A stretch of DNA of 64,000 bases from Flavobacterium sp. HJJ (GTDB taxonomy: Bacteria; Bacteroidota; Bacteroidia; Flavobacteriales; Flavobacteriaceae), in NCBI RefSeq assembly GCF_015351475.1, contig NZ_JADKPR010000011.1:62001-126000 (forward strand), given 5' to 3'. Shown here in pieces: positions 26,195 to 33,432 of this stretch. The position numbers and the translations under genes are program-made. Position 1 is the first letter of the stretch. The number at the start of each line of letters is the position of its first letter. The notes beneath the pieces are model-generated. The model was not told the origin of the DNA. It saw only the letters and a list, made by a program, of their open reading frames with translations, and searched no databases.

Positions 26195-26395
26195 AAAAAT
26201 GCCCCCAAATAGTGTCTAACTTTTTGGGGGCAGTGCAGCAATTTGTGAAACAGCCTTTTTTTAGTTTTTATCTGTGTTATTTCTTATATGTTACTGATAT
26301 TCAGTGTTAGTAATCTTTTTATGGTTATGTTACTTTTTATTTATTGTAAAATTATTGTAAAAATGGTTAAATGGTAAAGATTGAATAATGCTTAC

Positions 26396-26429
26396 TTAAC
26401 ATAGGCTTAACGTTGTGGTTTTACTTTTG
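26396..26429 (+). promoter_or_regulatory. Pho-type promoter of pstS
   Basis: TTAAC at 26396-26400 and 26407-26411 are 11 bp apart. Exactly 10 bp separates the second from a perfect -7 element TACTTTTG (26422-26429). ATAAT at 26385-26389 may be a degenerate third site. Confidence 0.78.
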
Positions 26430-26455
26430 TCGAAAATTAAAAAGACATTTAAAAA

Positions 26456-27289
26456 ATGAATACAACTAAATTTAAAATAGCAGTCCTTTTAGCAGTGGTA
26501 ATGACTATTGGATTTTCATTTACTACAGTAAATAAAGTGACAGTAAAAGGTTCAGATACAATGGTTATTTTATCTCAAAAATGGGCAGAGGTATATATGA
26601 AAAAAAATCCAGGAGCTTCTATTCAGGTAACAGGAGGCGGATCTGGAGTAGGTCTTGCAGCATTAATTAACGGATCAACAGATATTGCTAATTCAAGCCG
26701 TCCTATCAAGGCATCTGAAATTGAAAAATTAAAAGCGAGATACAATACAATGGGAGTTGAAATTCCTTGTGCCAAAGATGGTTTGTCTGTTTATCTGAAT
26801 AAAGCAAATCCAGTTGCATCGCTTACATTGAAGCAGATTGGTCAGATTTTTGCGGGTAAAATTACGAACTGGAATGAAGTTGGCGGTCCTGATGCTCCAA
26901 TTAAATTATACGGAAGAGAAAGCAGTTCAGGGACTTTTGGTTTCTTCAAAGACAATGTAGTTAAAACAGATTTTTCTCCATCGTGCCAAACTCTGCCTGG
27001 AACTGCAGCGATTGTAAATGCTGTGAAAAAAGATAAATATTCTATTGGATATGGCGGTGCAGCATATGCTGAAGGAGTAAAAGACTGTGCTGTGAAGAAA
27101 GACGATAAGAGCGCAGGTATTCTGCCAACTGCAGCTACAATTAAAAACCATACCTATCCAATTTCAAGATATTTGTATATGTATTTGAAATCAAAACCAA
27201 CAGGAGAGGCTAAAGCTTTCATCGATTGGATTTTGAGTCCTGAAGGGCAGGGTCTTATTGCTGATGTTGGATATTATCCTTTAAAATAA
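26456..27289 (+). CDS. pstS: Phosphate-binding protein PstS
   Basis: 277 residues. After a signal peptide (KIAVLLAVVMTIGFSFT), the mature protein has the phosphate-cleft segments KGSDTMVILSQ, QVTGGGSGVGLAALINGSTDIANSSRPI and YGRESSSGTFGFFK. It captures inorganic phosphate in the periplasm for PstCAB. A hairpin after the gene separates it from pstC. The N-terminus lacks a lipobox, so it should be soluble. Confidence 0.95.
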   Translation: MNTTKFKIAVLLAVVMTIGFSFTTVNKVTVKGSDTMVILSQKWAEVYMKKNPGASIQVTGGGSGVGLAALINGSTDIANSSRPIKASEIEKLKARYNTMGVEIPCAKDGLSVYLNKANPVASLTLKQIGQIFAGKITNWNEVGGPDAPIKLYGRESSSGTFGFFKDNVVKTDFSPSCQTLPGTAAIVNAVKKDKYSIGYGGAAYAEGVKDCAVKKDDKSAGILPTAATIKNHTYPISRYLYMYLKSKPTGEAKAFIDWILSPEGQGLIADVGYYPLK

Positions 27290-27298
27290 TAAAAAGTA

Positions 27299-27340
27299 AA
27301 ATATCCCTCATTCTGTAATATTTGAAGTGAGGGATATTTA
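27299..27340 (+). terminator. Intercistronic hairpin between pstS and pstC
   Basis: ATATCCCTCA (27301-27310) pairs with TGAGGGATAT (27328-27337), with no strong T-run. It may stabilise the pstS message or partly attenuate pstC. Confidence 0.55.
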
Positions 27341-27427
27341 TGTCTGCTGAATGCTAAATAAAAGTAACCTTAATTGATCTTAAACAAATGCAGACAGTAT
27401 CTACATATGAATTCCTAAATAAATAAA

Positions 27428-28660
27428 ATGGATTCCCAATTATCCCCAAAAACAAAGATTTTTACAGAAGAAAGCCTAAAGAAACAATTCAGGATTTCTG
27501 AGTTTCTTGCTGAAAAAATTATTTCATCAGTTGCTTTTCTATCTATAGCAGTTATCTTTTTAATCTTCATTTTTGTCTTCAAAGAATCATTGCCATTATT
27601 TTCTTCGGCAGATTCTAAAACAGTAACTGAAGTCGCAGCTAATAAACCAGAATCTTACGGAGCAGCGGCTGCCGAATTGAAGCCAGAGTCCTACGGGGCT
27701 GAAACAACAGAAGAGCTGAAGTCGGAATCCTATAGTGCTGAGCCAGAAGCTGAATTAAAACCAGAAACCTATGGTACAGAATCTGTTTCCAATGAAGAGT
27801 TAAAGCCGGAATCGTACGGAGATGCTCCAAAGGAAGATTTATCAGTTTCTCCAACAGATGAAAAGACTGAAGTAGTTTCGCAAAATCAAGAAGGAGCAGA
27901 CAAAACATGGAATACATTTTTTACTACAGAATGGGTGCCAGTGTCTGATAATCCTAGATTTGGTTTGTTCGGATTGTTAATTGGAACTCTGAAAGTAACT
28001 ATTATCGCAATGCTTATTGCCGGTCCATTGGCCGTTTTGGCAGCCTTGTATACTTCCTGTTTCGCTTCCAAAAGAGTTAAAGAAATAATTAAACCTATTA
28101 TCGAAATGCTGGCTGCTTTCCCGTCAGTAGTTATTGGTTTTTTTGCTTTGATGGTATTGGCAAGTTTCTTTCAGGATGTCTTTGGATACGATTCCAGACT
28201 GAATGCTTTTATTGGCGGAGTAGCTATGGCTTTGGCGGCAATTCCGATTATTTATACAATTTCCGAAGATGCGCTGGCAGCTGTACCAAAAACGTATACC
28301 GAAGCAAGTTTAGCTTTGGGAGCCAGTAAATGGCAGACTGCATTTTTTGTGATTCTTCCAGCGGCAACTCCAGGGATTTTTGCAGCATTATTATTAGGCA
28401 TAGGAAGGGTTTTTGGAGAAACCATGATTGCGCTGATGGCCACTGGAAATGCAGCTTTAGTTTCTGCCAATCCTTTTGAAAGCGTACGTACGTTTGCGGC
28501 AACCATCGGTTCTGAAATGGCCGAAACGGTTTTTGGAGAAACGCATTACAGTGTGTTGTTTTTTATAGGCTCATTGCTTTTTATCTTCTCATTTGCATTA
28601 AATGCAGTAGCGGAGTTTTATGTGAAAGGTAAATTATTGAAAAAATTCCAAGGTAAATAG
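27428..28660 (+). CDS. pstC: Phosphate ABC transporter permease PstC with repeat-bearing extension
   Basis: 410 residues, longer than the usual 300-330. After the first membrane helix there is a periplasmic insert at residues 73-131 (27644-27820) made of five KPESYG-like repeats (KPESYG, KPESYG, KSESYS, KPETYG, KPESYG) separated by acidic linkers. The binding-protein-dependent permease domain follows, with the conserved EAA loop TYTEASLALGASKWQTAFFVILP. It forms the membrane channel with PstA, 2 nt downstream. The insert is novel to me and may be a spacer or interaction segment facing PstS. Confidence 0.93.
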   Translation: MDSQLSPKTKIFTEESLKKQFRISEFLAEKIISSVAFLSIAVIFLIFIFVFKESLPLFSSADSKTVTEVAANKPESYGAAAAELKPESYGAETTEELKSESYSAEPEAELKPETYGTESVSNEELKPESYGDAPKEDLSVSPTDEKTEVVSQNQEGADKTWNTFFTTEWVPVSDNPRFGLFGLLIGTLKVTIIAMLIAGPLAVLAALYTSCFASKRVKEIIKPIIEMLAAFPSVVIGFFALMVLASFFQDVFGYDSRLNAFIGGVAMALAAIPIIYTISEDALAAVPKTYTEASLALGASKWQTAFFVILPAATPGIFAALLLGIGRVFGETMIALMATGNAALVSANPFESVRTFAATIGSEMAETVFGETHYSVLFFIGSLLFIFSFALNAVAEFYVKGKLLKKFQGK

Positions 28661-28662
28661 TT

Positions 28663-29607
28663 ATGGATACAGTTGTAAATCAAACAGAAAATCATTTTTT
28701 TTCCAGTAAAAAAAGTGTTTCGGAAACAAAAGGAAAATTTTTCATTGGGATAACCCAATTGGCTGTAATCCTTATTATTGCTATCCTTTTTATAATATTA
28801 GGAATTATAGTATACCAAGGGCGTACCAAATTTTCCTGGGAATTTATTTCTTCTTTTCCAACCAATGGTATGACCGAAGGAGGAATTTTTCCAGCCTTAA
28901 TCGGAACTTTTATTTTGGTTATAGTAATGTCTATTGCAGCAGTTCCTTTTGGTACTATTACAGCACTTTATTTGACAGAATATGCCAGTGAAAATTCCAA
29001 ATTTGCTGCAGCGGTGCGATTCTCAGTACGTACCTTGGCCGTTGTGCCTTCTATAATATTTGGTCTTTTTGGACTTGGATTTTTTATACAGTTTATTGGG
29101 GCAGGCGCAGATACCGTTCTCAATGACGGACAGCTGCGCTGGGGACAGCCTAATATTCTTTGGGCAAGTTTAACAATGTCTTTATTAACGCTGCCAGTTA
29201 TTATTGTTTCTGTCGAAGAAGCTCTAAAAACGATTCCGAGAGAAATGAGAGAAGCAAGTCTGGCACTTGGAGCAACCAAATGGCAGACAATCCGCAAAGT
29301 GATTCTGCCCGAATCAGTATCTGGTATTATGACCGGAACTATTCTTGCTGTGAGCAGGGGAGCGGGTGAAGTTGCTCCAATTCTGTTTACTGGAGCTGCT
29401 TATTATCTTGCTACACTGCCAGGTTCTTTGAGCGATCAGTTTATGAATCTTGGATATCATATTTATATCATGTCAACCCAGTCTTCGGATGTGGAGAAAA
29501 CAATGCCGATTCAGTTTGCTACAACCTTGGTATTGCTCATTTTGACATTATCGTTAAATATAGTGGCAGTTATCATTAGAGCACGAATCAGAAGAAAAAC
29601 GAAATAA
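28663..29607 (+). CDS. pstA: Phosphate ABC transporter permease PstA
   Basis: 314 residues. A first membrane helix (LAVILIIAILFIILGIIVY) precedes the permease domain, including the EAA loop EMREASLALGATKWQTIRKVILP that contacts PstB. It starts 2 nt after pstC, so translation is coupled. The C-terminus ends in basic residues (RARIRRKTK). Confidence 0.95.
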   Translation: MDTVVNQTENHFFSSKKSVSETKGKFFIGITQLAVILIIAILFIILGIIVYQGRTKFSWEFISSFPTNGMTEGGIFPALIGTFILVIVMSIAAVPFGTITALYLTEYASENSKFAAAVRFSVRTLAVVPSIIFGLFGLGFFIQFIGAGADTVLNDGQLRWGQPNILWASLTMSLLTLPVIIVSVEEALKTIPREMREASLALGATKWQTIRKVILPESVSGIMTGTILAVSRGAGEVAPILFTGAAYYLATLPGSLSDQFMNLGYHIYIMSTQSSDVEKTMPIQFATTLVLLILTLSLNIVAVIIRARIRRKTK

Positions 29608-29648
29608 TGATTTGCTCATAAAATAAATTATCCTTTTAGATATAAAAT

Positions 29649-30407
29649 ATGAAAGACATAAAAATAAAAGTTAATGATTTGTCACTGTACTACGGTGAAA
29701 AAAAAGCACTTAACGAAATCACAATGGAAATTCCGGCCAATAAAGTGACTGCCTTGATTGGACCTTCGGGCTGCGGGAAATCTACTTTTTTGAGATGCAT
29801 TAACAGAATGAATGATTTGATTCCTAGTGTTTCTATTAAAGGAGAAATGCTTGTGGAAGGAATTGATATTTATAATAAAAATGTTGATGTTGTTAATATC
29901 CGCAAAAAGATTGGAATGGTTTTTCAAAAATCGAATCCTTTTCCAAAATCCATTTATGAAAATATTGCTTACGGTCCTAGAATCAACGGAATAAAAGATA
30001 AAGCGCAATTGGATGAAATTGTAGAAACTTCACTGCGTCAGGCAGCTATCTGGGATGAGCTGAAAGACCGTCTGGATGATTCGGCACTCGGGCTTTCAGG
30101 TGGACAGCAGCAGCGTTTGTGTATAGGGAGAACATTGGCGGTAAGTCCGGACATTATTTTGATGGATGAACCAGCCAGTGCATTAGATCCTATTTCGACT
30201 TCAAAAATTGAGGAACTGATTCATCAGCTAAAAGAGCAGTACACCATCATTATTGTTACCCATAATATGCAGCAGGCTGCGAGAACGAGTGACCAGACTG
30301 CTTTCTTTTATATGGGGAATTTAATAGAAATGGGCAAAACAAATGCGATATTTACTAATCCTGTCCAAAAACAAACCGAAGATTATATTACGGGAAGATT
30401 TGGATAA
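29649..30407 (+). CDS. pstB: Phosphate ABC transporter ATPase PstB
   Basis: 252 residues with Walker [10 protein letters not shown], the Q-loop in [20 protein letters not shown] (a PstB hallmark), signature LSGGQQQR, Walker [13 protein letters not shown] and the H-loop THNMQQAAR. It energises phosphate import. Together with PhoU and PhoR it is expected to signal phosphate status. Confidence 0.96.
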   Translation: MKDIKIKVNDLSLYYGEKKALNEITMEIPANKVTALIGPSGCGKSTFLRCINRMNDLIPSVSIKGEMLVEGIDIYNKNVDVVNIRKKIGMVFQKSNPFPKSIYENIAYGPRINGIKDKAQLDEIVETSLRQAAIWDELKDRLDDSALGLSGGQQQRLCIGRTLAVSPDIILMDEPASALDPISTSKIEELIHQLKEQYTIIIVTHNMQQAARTSDQTAFFYMGNLIEMGKTNAIFTNPVQKQTEDYITGRFG

Positions 30408-30548
30408 TTGTTTAAAATTAGTTTAATATGGTTTTAAATCGTTTAATTCGCGGGGAGTGATGTTGATTCGCTGCTTAGTATAATTTCCCTTAGATTATTA
30501 AACGTTTAATTTTTTAAACTTTTAAACAATTTTTAAACTTTTAAATAA
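30408..30548. repeat. Low-complexity intergenic segment rich in TTTAAAC words
   Basis: GTTTAAAA and GTTTAATA words precede a short GC-richer centre, then TTTAAAC is repeated several times (30506-30541). It resembles 13972-14076 in layout. No gene is seen. Confidence 0.5.
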
Positions 30549-30554
30549 AAAAAG

Positions 30555-31235
30555 ATGACAACACATTTCGAAATAGAATTAGGAAAATTAAAAGGCATTA
30601 TTGAAAAAATCGGGCAATTGGCGGAAAACCAAGTGAGTGAAGCCGTTAAAATACTTTTGCAGGAGCCAGGAGTGGCAGAAGAAAAAATCATAAAAAAAAC
30701 AGAATCTAAAATTGATAAACTGGATGTTAAGATTGACGAAATCTGTCAGAGCATTTTTGCACTGCAGCAGCCTGTAGCTTCGGATCTGCGTTTTATTATG
30801 TCGGCGATGCAGATTAGCAATGAAATTGAGCGCATAGGTGATTTGTCTCTTAGCATTGTAAAAAAGTCAAAAAACATCAAAGAAAAACACGATTTGATTG
30901 TGAAGTTTTCTATTGCTGATATAACCAAACAGGTAGAACTGATTACTGCCAAAACGAATAATTATTTTTTAACACGTCAGGAAAGCACGATCGGAGAGAT
31001 ATTTGTTTTGAGCAAAGAAATCAAAAACAAATCAGAAGATACTATTCATGAAATTATCAATGAAATGAAGACTAATTCCAAGGCGGTTGTTTCTGGAACG
31101 AACTTGATAATAGTTTTAAAACATCTGGAGCGTATTTCTGAGCATTGCACCAACATTGCGGAGTATGTTTATTTTATGGTCAATGCCAAAATTATCAAGC
31201 ATGATAAAATAGATGGCATATTGCCAAAGGAGTAA
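30555..31235 (+). CDS. phoU: Phosphate signalling protein PhoU
   Basis: 226 residues forming two three-helix bundles. The conserved metal-contact motifs occur twice, as ISNEIERIGDLSLSI and LKHLERISEHCTNIAEYVYFM. The protein links the Pst transporter to PhoR, keeping PhoR inhibitory when phosphate is sufficient. It is the last gene of the cluster. Confidence 0.94.
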   Translation: MTTHFEIELGKLKGIIEKIGQLAENQVSEAVKILLQEPGVAEEKIIKKTESKIDKLDVKIDEICQSIFALQQPVASDLRFIMSAMQISNEIERIGDLSLSIVKKSKNIKEKHDLIVKFSIADITKQVELITAKTNNYFLTRQESTIGEIFVLSKEIKNKSEDTIHEIINEMKTNSKAVVSGTNLIIVLKHLERISEHCTNIAEYVYFMVNAKIIKHDKIDGILPKE

Positions 31236-31270
31236 TTTATTAGCAATTGTAAATATATAGCCCGATAATT

Positions 31271-31302
31271 CCTTCTCATATGGAGAGGCATTAAGGGTGA
31301 GG
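31271..31302. repeat. Solo copy related to the leuS insertion end
   Basis: TCTC-N4-GGAGAGG followed by GGGTGAGG matches the right end of the leuS DUF559 insertion (hairpin plus GGGTGAGG) with several changes. No DUF559 gene is nearby, so this appears to be a degenerate solitary end. Confidence 0.5.
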
Positions 31303-31339
31303 AAAAAAGTCGGAACTACATTGAGTATTCCGACTTTTT
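31303..31339. terminator. Bidirectional terminator after phoU
   Basis: AAAAGTCGGAA pairs with TTCCGACTTTT. It serves phoU (+) and overlaps the end of the convergent glycosyltransferase gene. Confidence 0.75.
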
Positions 31340-32407
31340 ACTTTTAATAAAGACCTTAAATAATTTTTCCCAATTGACGGTGCTTTCTAGTTTTGGCAGT
31401 CCTTGATACTGATCAATTTTTGAAATATCTTCGATTTTAAAACGCTCTTGACAGGTAAAGGGAACAAGACCTTCCTTCTGAAGTTTTTCGGCGAGATAAA
31501 CCTGCTCGTATTGTCCGGGAGTGGGGATGAAAAAAGCTTTTTTGTTCAGTTTTACCAAGTCCATGATTGTGGTGTAGCCGGATCGGCAGAGGACTTTTTC
31601 GCTTTCGTTGAAGGTGTGTTCCAGCTGGCGGGTTTTCATGAAATTATAGTAGGTTACATTTCCTATCTGTTCTTTCTTCTGTTCGGCTTCGATGATTCCT
31701 TTTATGAAAACGACTTTTCCTTCGTAACGTTTTAGTTCTTCGGTAAGATGGGCTTCTAGTAATCCGCGCTGAGGTTCGGGTCCGGATAAAATAATCATCA
31801 GGTCATACTGGATGGGTAATGCCATTTTGTGCATTCGGCTCAAGGGACCCAGATAGTTTAGGGTTAGCGAATTGTTCTCTAAATGTCCCAGTTTTCCGGT
31901 AAGATTTAATTCGGAATTGACATCGGGAATCCAGCAGGCGGTATATTTTTTTATGATATGCTGGTGTATTTTACTGGTAAGCCAAGTGGTGTTTCCGGTC
32001 AGGACATTCAGCTGGTGCGTGATAAAGACAGACGGGATTTTTTTGCTGTAAACTCCGAGTCGGTTATCGGATATGATTCCGTCGATTTGGTGTTTTTTAA
32101 TCCATTTTTTTACAATTTTTTTCTCTTCGCTGATGGCTTCGAGCATTCGGGGTAAGTTTTTTATCAGTTTCCATTTAAAGTTTTTGCCGTTTTTGGCATA
32201 TTCGATTTGGTAGGAAGGCAATTCGAGGGTTTTTAGGTACGGAAACTCTTTGCGAAGCAGCTCAAGAGCAATCCCATCAGAAGCAATTATGGGTGTGAAG
32301 TTATTTTCCTGCAATGCTTTGATTATCGGGATGCAGCGGGTAGCATGACCTAGTCCCCAGTTTAAGGGCGCTACTAAAATGGTTTTATTTTCGGAGTTCA
32401 AATTCAT
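31316..32407 (-). CDS. GT-B glycosyltransferase (MurG/GT28-like)
   Basis: About 363 residues from the ATG at 32407; an upstream TTG at 32413 is possible. The N-terminal domain begins VAPLNWGLGHATRCIPII, the glycine-rich acceptor loop of this fold. The C-terminal domain has the donor-binding series LIILSGPEPQRG-like, then CRSGYTTIMDLVKLNKKAFFIPTPGQYEQVYLAEKL, which parallels the MurG sugar-nucleotide site. The sequence is closest in style to the uncharacterised Bacteroidota glycosyltransferases annotated as GT28 C-terminal proteins. The acceptor is unknown. Confidence 0.85.
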   Translation of the reverse strand: MNLNSENKTILVAPLNWGLGHATRCIPIIKALQENNFTPIIASDGIALELLRKEFPYLKTLELPSYQIEYAKNGKNFKWKLIKNLPRMLEAISEEKKIVKKWIKKHQIDGIISDNRLGVYSKKIPSVFITHQLNVLTGNTTWLTSKIHQHIIKKYTACWIPDVNSELNLTGKLGHLENNSLTLNYLGPLSRMHKMALPIQYDLMIILSGPEPQRGLLEAHLTEELKRYEGKVVFIKGIIEAEQKKEQIGNVTYYNFMKTRQLEHTFNESEKVLCRSGYTTIMDLVKLNKKAFFIPTPGQYEQVYLAEKLQKEGLVPFTCQERFKIEDISKIDQYQGLPKLESTVNWEKLFKVFIKSKKSEYSM

Positions 32408-32548
32408 GTGCAAGTCTTACGGTTTAGTTGTAAGGCTAAGATACTTGGTGTGCTGCTTTTTAATGTTTGCAATGTATTACTAAAAGATTATTTTAAACGA
32501 TAAGTGGCATGTTTATTTTTTGGGGTGAATGTGTTGTGTTTTTTTGGA

Positions 32549-32644
32549 CACGGATGACACGAATTTAAACGGATTATCGCTGATTTTTTTAAAGCCAGTT
32601 TAGGTTTATCTGTGTCAATCCATTTAAATCCGTGTTATCTGTGG
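32549..32644. repeat. Long imperfect palindrome, type A
   Basis: CACGAATTTAAACGGATT (32558-32575) pairs with AATCCATTTAAATCCGTG (32617-32634), and the pairing extends outward through GGATGACAC and GTGTTATC. A partial arm recurs at 36945-36962 (GCACGCGGATGACACGA). No ORF is seen. Confidence 0.6.
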
Positions 32645-32668
32645 GGCATTTTTTGGTCTTAATTCATT

Positions 32669-32733
32669 CTCGCAGGAGACGCGAAGCTGCAAAGATTAGA
32701 ATTTATTTCTTTGTGCCTTCACGTCTCAGCGAG
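32669..32733. repeat. Long imperfect palindrome, type B
   Basis: An arm starting CTCGCAGGAGACGCGAAG (32669-32694) pairs imperfectly with one ending TTCACGTCTCAGCGAG (32709-32733). It sits directly after type A in a 420-bp gap that has no gene. Confidence 0.6.
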
Positions 32734-32773
32734 ATTTATTCTGAAACAAATTTTAGCGAGAAATCGATTAAAT

Positions 32774-32804
32774 AAAAAAGGCTTTCCAGATTTCGGAAAG
32801 CCTT
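32774..32804 (-). terminator. Terminator of the basic repeat-protein gene
   Basis: AAGGCTTTCC pairs with GGAAAGCCTT, with a U-run on the minus strand. Confidence 0.75.
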
Positions 32805-32827
32805 ATGTTGAACTCAAAAAAACAGAT

Positions 32828-33370
32828 TTATTGTTTTATATAAGTTTTATTCCCGTTTGAATTGATGTAATATTTACCTCCCTGAGGACCGGTGTATACT
32901 TTTTTGCCATTGTATTCTCCAGTTACTTTATCAGCTGTTTTGACTGCCGATTTTGTTTTATCCGAAGTTTTTGCAGCTTCTTTTTTCGCTTCTTTCGTTG
33001 CTTTGTCTGCTGTTTTTTTAGTTTCTTTTGCCATTTTATCGGCTGTAGTTTTGGAATCCTTACTTGCTTTGTCTGCTGTTTTTTTGGTTTCCTTTACGGC
33101 TTTATCGGCTGTTGCTTTGGAGTCTTTTGATGCTTTGTCTGCTTTTTTATTGGTTTCCTTTACGGCTTTATCGGCTGTTTCTTTGGAGTCTTTCGTTGCT
33201 TTGTCTGCTTTTTTCTTGGTTTCTTTAGCTTTTTTTTCGACAGTTGCTTCTTCTTTGGTTTTAGAAGTTTGACCATAGAAAGTGTTCGTAGCAATAAAGA
33301 AGAAACTTAATACCAATAATTTTTTACTCAAGCTTAACAGTGTGGTTTTTTTGTGAATTTGTAATTTCAT
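32828..33370 (-). CDS. Secreted lysine/alanine repeat protein with PBCV basic-adaptor-like C-terminus
   Basis: 180 residues. A signal peptide (LLVLSFFFIATNTFYGQ) is followed by four tandem 22-residue units of the form KKADKATKDSKETADKAVKE (residues about 50-140), rich in K, A, D and T, predicted as a long amphipathic helix similar to LEA or apolipoprotein repeats. The C-terminus, KKVYTGPQGGKYYINSNG then NKTYIK, matches the PBCV-specific basic adaptor pattern (YTGP-GG-YY-N-NG-K-Y). The 66-bp DNA repeats can expand or contract. The role may be nucleic-acid or polyanion binding outside the inner membrane, which is inference. Confidence 0.8.
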   Translation of the reverse strand: MKLQIHKKTTLLSLSKKLLVLSFFFIATNTFYGQTSKTKEEATVEKKAKETKKKADKATKDSKETADKAVKETNKKADKASKDSKATADKAVKETKKTADKASKDSKTTADKMAKETKKTADKATKEAKKEAAKTSDKTKSAVKTADKVTGEYNGKKVYTGPQGGKYYINSNGNKTYIKQ

Positions 33371-33432
33371 AACGATAGGTTTTTAGATTGAACCTAAATT
33401 TACAAATTTATTTTTAATATACGATAAAACAT

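Larger units (their letters stand above)
24794..26237 (-). mobile_element. IS3-family insertion sequence, IS150 type
   Basis: A 1,444-bp element. The left end TAGACTGCACCC and the reverse complement of the right end, TGCACTGCCCCC, are imperfect inverted repeats that continue inward with AAAAGTTTAGAC-like sequence. A 3-bp direct repeat GCA (24791-24793 and 26238-26240) is the likely target duplication. Length, ends and two overlapping-phase ORFs fit the IS150 subgroup. Both ORFs are intact, so the copy may be active. Confidence 0.85.
24780..26262 (+). terminator. Porin terminator split by an insertion sequence
   Basis: The left arm AAGGCTGTTT (24780-24789) and right arm AAACAGCCTT (26248-26257, followed by Ts) are perfectly complementary but lie about 1.46 kb apart. 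Removing the element and one GCA copy restores a compact hairpin with an 11-nt loop. Confidence 0.75.

Noticed and set aside
27340..27428. Independent Pho-type promoter for pstC
   Set aside because: TTAAT and TTAAA words are 10 bp apart without a TAnnTTTG at the right distance. Read-through from pstS is the simpler view.
32892..33272. Plus-strand ORF opposite the basic repeat-protein gene
   Set aside because: It is an antisense shadow of the repetitive gene. Its composition follows from the repeats and it has no start signals.
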